Assembly: GCA_027491155.1 (NCBI GenBank)
Contig: JAIXWR010000021.1
Span: 62,001 to 126,000 of the forward strand
Reading direction: 5' to 3'
DNA length: 64,000 nucleotides
From: Verrucomicrobiaceae bacterium
GTDB lineage: Bacteria > Verrucomicrobiota > Verrucomicrobiia > Verrucomicrobiales > Akkermansiaceae
Shown here: piece after piece, positions 51,572 to 64,000 of the stretch
Numbering within the stretch: the first letter of the stretch is position 1
Layout of the letters: every line of letters begins with the position of its first letter
Position numbers and translations under genes: made by a program
Notes under the pieces: generated by a model
Database searches by the model: none
What the model saw: only the letters and a program-made list of their open reading frames with translations
What the model was told of the DNA's origin: nothing

Positions 51572-51896
51572 CGCGCCAGCATTCCATCACCGGACGCGCC
51601 GGGACGCCACGCACCCTCTGCGTTTGGCCGACCGATTTCCGCTGGAAAGGGGAGCCTGACGGGGGGACTCGTAATCGAAATTCGAGGAAGTCGCCGTCCC
51701 GTAACGGTTTTTTGAGTTTTGTAATCGTTTTTTGAGTAGGAATCCATTCCGTAATCATTTTAGATCATCCCGTAACCGTTTCGGGAGTTGTGCCGGAAGA
51801 TCCGATCCTTTGACGGGCAAAAGCGGCCTTCCGTAATCGAAATTTTCGGAAAGTCGCGATTTGTAACCGTTTCTTGAGTCTAGTAATCGAAAAATC
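51572..51896. promoter_or_regulatory. AT-rich divergent promoter region with a GTAAYSG site array
   Basis: From 51671 on, copies of a decamer like GTAATCGAAA or GTAACCGTTT start at 51671, 51701, 51721, 51751, 51772, 51833, 51863 and 51883, with one more inside the fic frame at 51913. Distances are 30, 20, 30, 21, 61, 30, 20 and 30 bases, close to whole helical turns. All are in the same orientation. The 30-20-30 block occurs twice. The region is far more AT-rich than its surroundings. The part from 51572 to 51660 shows nothing special. Confidence 0.75.
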
Positions 51897-53465
51897 ATGG
51901 AAGAGCCCGAAAGTAATCGAATTGGGTATGCTTGGTTGGCCGATCACTTCGCAGTGGTGACCCTCCCCTACTGGCGGGAGAGCCGGGCGCTGGCCAAGGG
52001 TGTGAGGCGGCTGGTGGAAAAGGATGGCCGGCAGATCGAGTATCTCCCGGCGGCGCGGGATCTCGGGAACAACCTTTTCGCCCACTTGGAATTCGCGCTG
52101 AAGTGGGAAGGGCTCCACTTGGAGCTGCTGCGAAAGGTTCTGCCGCGGATGGATGCGGAGCAGGTCGCGGATTTCGTCCGCAGCAAGCCGACAGGGCGCT
52201 ATGCACGGGTGATTTGGTGGCTTTTTGAGAGCTTCTCGCAGGTGACGCTTGAGATCCCGGCCCTTGAAGTCGGCAACTACGTGGATCTTCTGGACGAGGA
52301 CGTCTATGTGCCGGGACCGGTCAGGAAAGCGAAGCGGCAACGGATCAACGTGAACCTGCTGGGCACCCTCGATTTCAGCCCGATGGTGCGATGGAAGGGT
52401 CTGGGCGCATGGAATGAATCGGAGATGCAGAAGCGCTGCGAGGAGATCGTGGGCGAGTATCCGCCCGAAATCTTCGCGCGGGCGGTCCGCTACCTCTACG
52501 CGAAGGAAAGCAAAAGCAGCCACGAGATCGAGCGGGAGACACCGGACCAGAAGCGGGCCGAAGCGTTCATCGGGCTTCTCCAACAGGCGTGGCACCGGAG
52601 TTTTCTCAAGAAAGACGCGCTGGTTGAACTGCATCGGGCCATCGTCGACCCTCGCTACTCCGACCCGGGCTGGCGCAGCGAGCGGATGGACGGCGACAAG
52701 CAGGTGTATGTGGGCGAAACGCTGGCACCAGGGGTGGAACGGGTGCACTACGCGGCGCCCAAGCCGGCGGACCTTGACGAACTGATGTCGGGCTTTCTGG
52801 AGATGGCGAAGCAGATCACCGCGCGACGGGTGCGGACCCCGGGCGGCCTCAAAGTGCTGCCGGCCCCGGTTCCCACCCTGATTTCTGCGGCGGTGATCTC
52901 GTTCGCGTTCGATTTCCTCCACCCCTTCAGCGACGGGAACGGGCGGATCCACCGCTTCCTGCTGCATCACGTGCTGGCCCGGAATGGATTTGGGCCGGAA
53001 GGAATCATTCTGCCGGTTTCAGCGGTAATTCTAAACCGCCCCCGGGAGTACGATCAGGCATTGGAGAGCGTCTCGAAGCCACTGATGGAACTCGTGGAAT
53101 ACACGATGGACGACCGCCAGCGGATGACGGTGACCAACGACACCGCGGACTTCTACCGCTACATCGACTGCACGGAGCTGACCCGCATCACGATCGATTT
53201 CATCCGTGAGACGATCGAGACGGAACTGCCGGCGGAGTTGCGGTATCTGGCGAGCTATGACGACGTGCGGCTGCGGATGAGGGAGGTGGTGGAACTGCCG
53301 GACCGGATCGCGGATCTGTTCGTGAAGCTATGCCGACAGAACGGCGGCAGCTTGTCGAAGAACAAGCGGAGCTTGGAGGAATTCGCACCACTCACCGATG
53401 GAGAAATCGAGGCATTGGAACGGTTGGTGCGGGAGGGACTGGGGATCAAGGGCGGGACGGTATGA
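51897..53465 (+). CDS. Fic-family protein (AMPylator/toxin-type)
   Basis: 522 residues. The Fic core motif H-P-F-S-D-G-N-G-R-I-H-R (about residues 342-353) is canonical and includes the catalytic His; Fic enzymes usually transfer AMP to protein hydroxyls. The inhibitory helix in front of it reads K-S-S-H-E-I-E-R-E, close to the (S/T)-x-x-x-E-(G/N) consensus but with Arg in place of Gly/Asn. A C-terminal helical domain (L-C-R-Q-N-G-G-S-L-S-K-N-K-R) resembles a winged-helix end. No separate antitoxin gene is beside it. The GTAAYSG array covers its promoter and start codon, so tight repression, perhaps by itself, is likely. Convergent with uvrA. Confidence 0.9.
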   Translation: MEEPESNRIGYAWLADHFAVVTLPYWRESRALAKGVRRLVEKDGRQIEYLPAARDLGNNLFAHLEFALKWEGLHLELLRKVLPRMDAEQVADFVRSKPTGRYARVIWWLFESFSQVTLEIPALEVGNYVDLLDEDVYVPGPVRKAKRQRINVNLLGTLDFSPMVRWKGLGAWNESEMQKRCEEIVGEYPPEIFARAVRYLYAKESKSSHEIERETPDQKRAEAFIGLLQQAWHRSFLKKDALVELHRAIVDPRYSDPGWRSERMDGDKQVYVGETLAPGVERVHYAAPKPADLDELMSGFLEMAKQITARRVRTPGGLKVLPAPVPTLISAAVISFAFDFLHPFSDGNGRIHRFLLHHVLARNGFGPEGIILPVSAVILNRPREYDQALESVSKPLMELVEYTMDDRQRMTVTNDTADFYRYIDCTELTRITIDFIRETIETELPAELRYLASYDDVRLRMREVVELPDRIADLFVKLCRQNGGSLSKNKRSLEEFAPLTDGEIEALERLVREGLGIKGGTV

Positions 53466-53505
53466 CTTAAGCGGGCCATAAGCCCGGTAATTCCCAGATC
53501 CAGCG

Positions 53506-59271
<5,766 letters not shown>

Positions 59272-59356
59272 GGCGGGAGATTAGGCGCGGCGTGGGCGCG
59301 TGCCAGCGGAGTTTGCGGGGCTTGCCGGGCCGGTGCGGGGATGCGATGACGCGGGC

Positions 59357-59734
59357 ATGGAATCGATGGAGGAGATCGTGGCGCGCGAGGTGGGCGCGGA
59401 CGGGCTGGCGGCGATGACGGCGGCTTTTTACCGGCGGGTGCGGACCGACGACCTGCTTGGGCCGATGTATCCGGAGCAGGACTTCGAGGGCGCGGAGACG
59501 CGGCTGCGGGAGTTCCTGCAGTTCCGTTTCCTCGGAGCCGAAGCCTATTTGGAGCACCGCGGCCACCCGCGGCTGCGGATGCGTCACATGCCGTTTGCGA
59601 TCGGCGAGGCGGAGAGCGCGCGCTGGGTCAGCCTGATGGAGGCGGCGATGGACGAATGCGGGATTGCCGGCGAGGCGCGATCGGTCATTTCGCCGTTCTT
59701 CGCGCAGGTGGCGGATTTCCTGCGGAACCGGTGA
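59357..59734 (+). CDS. Truncated haemoglobin (bacterial globin)
   Basis: 125 residues from the ATG at 59357. The 2-on-2 globin pattern is visible: F-Y-R-R-V-R-T-D-D-L-L-G-P-M-Y (E-helix region equivalent to F-Y-x-x-V-x-x-D), F-L-Q-F-R-F-L-G, and proximal His in R-M-R-H-M-P-F, then W-V-S-L-M-E-A-A-M-D-E. Group II-like by the W in the G helix. Roles in O2, NO or peroxide chemistry are family knowledge. Divergent from uvrA, 85 bases between starts, convergent with the kinase. Confidence 0.88.
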   Translation: MESMEEIVAREVGADGLAAMTAAFYRRVRTDDLLGPMYPEQDFEGAETRLREFLQFRFLGAEAYLEHRGHPRLRMRHMPFAIGEAESARWVSLMEAAMDECGIAGEARSVISPFFAQVADFLRNR

Positions 59735-59742
59735 CCGACCGG

Positions 59743-62652
59743 TCAATCGGCGGATTCGAGTTCGATCTCGTTGCCCCGGTCGTCTTCACCGACGTAGGAG
59801 TCTCCCTTCTTTCTCAAGCTGAGATTGCGGCCGTCCTCCCACTTCACCTCGATCTTGTCGCCGTCCTCTTCCCAGGATCCCTGGCGCTTGCCGAAGCCGG
59901 CAATGACAATGGTGCCATCGGCCATGGCCTCCCAGACGATCGGGATCGGTCCGGCGAGTTTCCATTTCCCGACGAAGTCCGAGTCGCCCGCGGCGAATCC
60001 CTTGCCATCTTTCCCGTCGTCCTCGTCGTCCTCGTCATCCTCCTTGGGCGCCTCGGGACTTGCCTCCAAGCCCATCGAGTCCAGCCAATCGGCAAGGTCG
60101 GTGGCGTTTTCGATCTCTTCTTCGATGGATTCGGCCATCTCCTTCTGGCCGCGGGTTTTCGCATCATCGCGCGCTTCCTTGAGCCGGGTGAGGTAGGCAT
60201 CCTGGATCCTGGCGGCCTTGAGTTCGAAATTGGTATCGATGGACTGCTGCTTCTCCAAGGCTTCGTAGCAGGCCTTTGCCATTTCCTGGGAAAGCTTGAT
60301 GCCGGTGTCCGGGCCGACTTTCGAGGGGACGCGGTTCTTGACGACGAGCTCCTTCAGGGCGGCGACCTCCGGGGTCCAGCGGTCGCTTTCGGTGCGGTTC
60401 AATCGGCGCTGCCAGATATCGAGGGTGGAGTTGAAGCTCTTCGCGTTGGCGGCGAGGTCGCGCTGGCGTTCCTGATCGAGCGCGGCGATGAGCTGCTTGG
60501 ATTTCGCGGCCAGTTCTTCAGGAAGAACGGGCTTGCGGGTGTCTTGCGGCTCGGCCGAAGCGGTGTCGCGGTCATTGCTCCACTCGATGATGAATCCCGA
60601 GGCGGTCCCCGACGGATCGGCATCGCGCCAGCCCTTGCCGGGAACGGCGATCAGGCCGTCGCCGTGGTCGCCGGGGTAACCGTCGTCCCAAGTGGCAAAC
60701 GCCCACGATTCGCCGGTGACCCATTGCCACTCGGCATCCTTGCGCGAGCCGCCGAGCCAGAGGCCGCCGGTGGCGGGAAGCGGGGCGATCGACTCGGCGA
60801 GCCAGCCGGCCTCGTCGCGGGAAGCGGGGACCATCAGGTTGCCACCGGCCGCTTCAGCGAAAGCGGCAGCGCGGGTGGCGTTGACCTCGCGCAGGACGAC
60901 GAGGACGTGTCGGGCTTCGTAGGCCACGGTGCCGGGCGGGAAAAGCGGGACGGGGAGTTGCAGCGAATCGCGGGTCCGCTTCAGCACGGCGCCGAGGTCG
61001 CCGGGGTTCGAACCGTCGCGCTGCCACTGGATGTAGAAGGGATAGCGGTCTTCGGCCTTGCGGACGCGGATCAGGCCGAGGTCGTCCACGGCCAGGTAGA
61101 TCCCGGTGCCGGCGGGTGTCTTGAGTTTCCACGGCGATCCGTCGACCAGGCTCCAGGCACTGCGGCCGGAACGGCCGGCTCCGAGCCAGAGCGCGGCGTC
61201 ATCGTTGCCTTCGACCGGGTCGGCGGGCACTTTGTTGGACATCCACGTGATATCTTCCTCGGCGAGTGGGAGCGGCAGGTGGCCGCCATGGGCATCGGCG
61301 AAGGAAGCCGCCTCCTGCCAGGTCATCGCGGTGGGGACGAAGAAGAAATCCGACTCGCCATGGCGGACGGTGCCGATGGGCATCTCCTCGCGCTTGCCGG
61401 CGGCGAGGTCGGCTTTCAGGCGGGCCAGCGATTCGAGCGGCTTTTCCGGTTCCGGCGGCGGGGGTGCCACCGGCGGAGCGGGCTTTTCCTTTTCCGGCTC
61501 GGTTTCCGGCGGCGGGTTGTTGAGCGCCATCCGCGCTTCGGCCGCCGCCTTGGCGCGCTCTTCGGCGGCCTTTTCGACGGCGAGCCGCTTGGAATCCTCG
61601 CGGGCGACCTTGGTGCGCTCGTAGGCCTTCCAGGTGACGGCGATGGTGACGAGGAGGACGGCGATGATGACGAGGTTGCGGACCAAGCTCCAGTTTCCGC
61701 CGCCGACCACGACCTGAGGAACCGCGGCGGCGGGTTTATCCGCGTCGGCACCGGCCGCGGGCGCGGCGGGCTTGGGACCGGCGGGGACGGCGAGCGCGCG
61801 CTTGGCGGGGCCGGCGGGGTTGGTGGCGACGAGCTTGCGGGATGGTCCCGAGGAGGACTTGTTGAGCCATTCGGTCAGGGCCTTGGACATCAGGCCGGCA
61901 TCGGCATAGCGGAACGCGGGGTTGGGATGGGTGGCATTCTGCCAGATCGTGTCGAGCGCCCGGTCGCAACCGCCCACGGCCGACGGAAGCGGGCAATTCG
62001 GCTCCTGTTTGCGACCGGTGAGCAGTTCGTAAAGGATGACGCCCACCGCGTAGATATCGGAGCGGCGGTCGGCGTGTTCCGGGTGCTCCATGACTTCCGG
62101 CGCGGTGTAGCCGGGGGTGCCCATGACGAGTCCCGGCCCTTCGGAGCCGGTGGGGCGGGCCAGGCCGAAGTCGCCGATCTTCGGCTCGCGCTTCGGGGTG
62201 AGGAGGATGTTGGCCGGCTTGATGTCGCGGTGGATCACGCCGTTCTCGTGGGCATGGGCGAGGCCGTCGCAGATGCCCTTGACGATGGTCGCGGCCTGGG
62301 CCGGATCGACGGCGAGGTTGTAGGCGGAGTAGTAGAGGGACTTGCCGTTCACGTACTCCATCGCGATGTAGAGCATCCCGTCCACGTCGCCCGAGTCGTA
62401 GACCCCGATGAGGTTGGGGTGGTTCAGGCGGGCCATCGCGCGGGCCTCGGTCTCGAAGGATTTGCGGAAATCGGGATCTTCCCCGAGTTCGCGGGGCAGG
62501 ACCTTGATGGCCACGTCGCGGTCGAGCGAGCGCTGGCGGGCCTTGTAAACCGCGCCCATGCCGCCTTGGGCGATGAACGCCTCGAACTCGTACGCGGGCA
62601 GCATGCCGGCGAGCGCTTCAAGCGTGGGAGCGACGAAAGGAGTGGAGCTCAT
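59743..62652 (-). CDS. Transmembrane Ser/Thr protein kinase with C-type-lectin-like sensor
   Basis: 969 residues. Kinase domain at the N-terminus with Q-G-G-M-G (29-33), Lys50, H-R-D-I-K-P-A-N (141-148), D-F-G (161-163). A Pro/Ala linker leads to one transmembrane helix near 323-343, a charged coiled coil, then two C-type-lectin-like segments (about 440-500 and 600-690, the second with W-L-G-G-S-R-K-D-A-E-W-Q-W and G-F-I-I-E-W), a helical region and an acidic D/E stretch. The lectin-like part faces the periplasm and may sense sugars, an inference. It follows the CPBP gene by 61 bases. Confidence 0.9.
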   Translation of the reverse strand: MSSTPFVAPTLEALAGMLPAYEFEAFIAQGGMGAVYKARQRSLDRDVAIKVLPRELGEDPDFRKSFETEARAMARLNHPNLIGVYDSGDVDGMLYIAMEYVNGKSLYYSAYNLAVDPAQAATIVKGICDGLAHAHENGVIHRDIKPANILLTPKREPKIGDFGLARPTGSEGPGLVMGTPGYTAPEVMEHPEHADRRSDIYAVGVILYELLTGRKQEPNCPLPSAVGGCDRALDTIWQNATHPNPAFRYADAGLMSKALTEWLNKSSSGPSRKLVATNPAGPAKRALAVPAGPKPAAPAAGADADKPAAAVPQVVVGGGNWSLVRNLVIIAVLLVTIAVTWKAYERTKVAREDSKRLAVEKAAEERAKAAAEARMALNNPPPETEPEKEKPAPPVAPPPPEPEKPLESLARLKADLAAGKREEMPIGTVRHGESDFFFVPTAMTWQEAASFADAHGGHLPLPLAEEDITWMSNKVPADPVEGNDDAALWLGAGRSGRSAWSLVDGSPWKLKTPAGTGIYLAVDDLGLIRVRKAEDRYPFYIQWQRDGSNPGDLGAVLKRTRDSLQLPVPLFPPGTVAYEARHVLVVLREVNATRAAAFAEAAGGNLMVPASRDEAGWLAESIAPLPATGGLWLGGSRKDAEWQWVTGESWAFATWDDGYPGDHGDGLIAVPGKGWRDADPSGTASGFIIEWSNDRDTASAEPQDTRKPVLPEELAAKSKQLIAALDQERQRDLAANAKSFNSTLDIWQRRLNRTESDRWTPEVAALKELVVKNRVPSKVGPDTGIKLSQEMAKACYEALEKQQSIDTNFELKAARIQDAYLTRLKEARDDAKTRGQKEMAESIEEEIENATDLADWLDSMGLEASPEAPKEDDEDDEDDGKDGKGFAAGDSDFVGKWKLAGPIPIVWEAMADGTIVIAGFGKRQGSWEEDGDKIEVKWEDGRNLSLRKKGDSYVGEDDRGNEIELESAD

Positions 62653-62713
62653 GGGCGGGGACCTTTGGAGTAGGAAATCGGAGGGCGCTTGGCGAGTGCA
62701 ACCGTGGCACCAA

Positions 62714-64000
62714 TCAAAGCGGTGCGTGATAAACGGTCCATTCCGGAATTTTGATGGCGGAATTGTAGAGCGCGTGGAGGACGATGGCCGTGGTCAGCCC
62801 GCCGGTGGCGGCATAACTCAGGGCACAGGCCGCACCGAGAAGTCCCACCGAGACGAGTCCGTAGGCGGTGTAGAAATGCACGATGGCAAACACCGCCGCC
62901 GAGACCAAGGTTGCGGCGGGAACCCGGATGCCATTGGCCAGCGAGCGGAAGAGCACCCCGCGGTAGAGGATTTCCTCGGCCACCGGGGCGGCGATGCAGG
63001 CGGAACTGATCATCAGGATCAACCCCCAGGCCCCCTCTTCCACGGACGAGAGCCCGCCGGTCGGGTCGGGCGCGGCCGAGGCGCCCAGGGTGTGCTTCAG
63101 CACCTGGTCGAGCAAGGCGAGCAGCGCGAAGCTGCCCAGAATCAGCGGCAGGTCAGGGCGGTCCGCCAGGCCGAGGCGGCTGACGGCGTGGCGGCTCCGG
63201 CGGAAAAGGAAGCCGACCGCCACCAGCGGCGGCAGGAAGCGGGTGGCGGCATCGAGGACGGCGAACAACCACGAGGGAAGGACCACCGGCGCGGCGCCTT
63301 CGCCGGCGAGGTTCCCGGCGATCAGCATGTCGATCGTTCTCCCGAAACCGATCGACGCGAGGTAGGCCATCAGGAACACGCCGAGGCCCAGCGGCACCGG
63401 CCAGGCGTGGATGTAGCCCCGCTCCCGGCTTCGCAGGGCGCGGCCGAAGAGCACCACGACCCGCGGCAAGAAGCCGAGGCCCACGAAGACCAGCAGCCAA
63501 ACCGCCCCGCGGGCGACGATCGCACGCCGCGCGAGGTCCCGGTTCCGCGGATCTTCGCCGAAATCGGCGGGCACTCCCCCGCCCTGCCGGTCCAGCCGGC
63601 CGTGGAAGCGGAGATATTCCCGGTCCCACCAGGCATCCTTGCCTTCCGCGGTTTTCCGGATCAGCTCGCCCGCATCGGGTGGCCCCGGAAGTCCCGCAAA
63701 AACCGCTTCCGCCGGATTCCGGCCGCGCTGGATCGCGTCCAGGATCAGCATCGCGTAAAGCCCGTCGCCATCCAGCGCCCCTTCCACCGCCAGCGCATCC
63801 AGCGAATCGACGGCGCGCCGGAGAACCGCCTCGCGATCCTCGATCGCCAGCACCTGGCGCAACAAGGGCGGCAAATCCCCGGTCGCGTCCGCCAGACGCA
63901 GGTCGCGGTCGATCTTGATCAAAGCCATCCGCCCGCTCTCCCGGTGGTATGCGATCGACGCCCCGAAATGGTTGTTCCAGAGCCACACGCCCATCACGAA
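62714..64000 (-). CDS. CPBP-family intramembrane metalloprotease, 5' end outside the window
   Basis: At least 428 residues; the frame is open to the window edge, and GTG 63997 or ATG 63994 are possible but the real start is probably beyond. The N-terminal half is soluble (with R-E-S-G-R-M-A-L-I-K-I-D-R), the second half has about seven membrane helices. The CPBP (ABI/Rce1-like) motifs are E-E-I-L-Y-R-G-V-L-F-R, a helix with A-I-V-H-F, and I-V-L-H-A-L-Y-N. The family cleaves prenylated or bacteriocin-like peptides, or acts as a membrane chaperone; substrate unknown. Confidence 0.85.
   Translation of the reverse strand, partial: FVMGVWLWNNHFGASIAYHRESGRMALIKIDRDLRLADATGDLPPLLRQVLAIEDREAVLRRAVDSLDALAVEGALDGDGLYAMLILDAIQRGRNPAEAVFAGLPGPPDAGELIRKTAEGKDAWWDREYLRFHGRLDRQGGGVPADFGEDPRNRDLARRAIVARGAVWLLVFVGLGFLPRVVVLFGRALRSRERGYIHAWPVPLGLGVFLMAYLASIGFGRTIDMLIAGNLAGEGAAPVVLPSWLFAVLDAATRFLPPLVAVGFLFRRSRHAVSRLGLADRPDLPLILGSFALLALLDQVLKHTLGASAAPDPTGGLSSVEEGAWGLILMISSACIAAPVAEEILYRGVLFRSLANGIRVPAATLVSAAVFAIVHFYTAYGLVSVGLLGAACALSYAATGGLTTAIVLHALYNSAIKIPEWTVYHAPL

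Noticed and set aside
59656-62673. Plus-strand open frame of about 1,000 codons opposite the lectin-like kinase
   Set aside because: Shadow frame; the minus strand encodes an intact kinase domain.

Overview
The window comes from a high-GC (roughly two-thirds G+C) member of the Verrucomicrobiota, most likely Verrucomicrobiales near Luteolibacter, Haloferula or Prosthecobacter. This is inferred from family content, not from a marker gene. The evidence is a double-length UvrA, a long IspG with an insertion, an autotransporter-associated beta-strand repeat giant, a CotH/lamin-tail giant, Ser/Thr kinases with N-terminal zinc ribbons or lectin-like tails, an ECF sigma factor beside a kinase, many secreted carbohydrate esterases, and very few Shine-Dalgarno sequences. 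There is no rRNA, tRNA, CRISPR array or transposase. The chromosome looks stable, with many small palindromic repeats between genes and even inside them.

Layout. 0.2-5.9 kb: secreted beta-strand repeat giant. 6.1-15 kb: polysaccharide-type esterases and an amidohydrolase, then a minus-strand run (GYF_2 membrane protein, small membrane protein, beta-helix protein, isoprenylcysteine-type methyltransferase, DUF3472-like protein). 15-20.1 kb: lpd, a TraB/GumN protein, then ispG-clpS-DUF2017-like as a tight plus-strand operon. 20.1-23.7 kb: glycosyltransferase family 9, a membrane-anchored unknown, a repeat-rich 0.6-kb gap with two nearly identical putative small RNAs, and a CBM9-like protein. 23.8-33.7 kb: DUF1287 protein, SASA-type esterase, alaS and the 1,676-residue CotH giant. 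33.9-39.3 kb: BNR protein, lepB, a patatin plus SLOG/transmembrane gene pair that resembles an anti-phage module, and a glutathione peroxidase. 39.5-48 kb: alr, two flavin halogenase-like genes, an ECF sigma factor, a Ser/Thr kinase and a VOC protein. 48-51.6 kb: a W-x-P-G-Y-W repeat protein and a porin. 51.6-53.5 kb: a Fic protein behind a helically phased operator array. 53.5-64 kb: the giant uvrA, a truncated haemoglobin, a kinase with C-type-lectin-like segments, and a CPBP membrane protease that runs off the window.

Strongest leads. (1) Two tandem 160-nt C-rich RNAs on the minus strand at 22,688-23,049; each ends in an intrinsic terminator and exposes C6 loops that could pair with G-rich ribosome binding sites. 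(2) The two-gene patatin + SLOG/SLATT-like cassette. (3) Nine GTAAYSG-type sites spaced in near-multiples of 10 bp over the fic promoter and start. (4) In-frame heptanucleotide tracts and palindromes inserted in the reading frames of uvrA and alaS. (5) A 145-bp palindromic element family with self-complementary tips.
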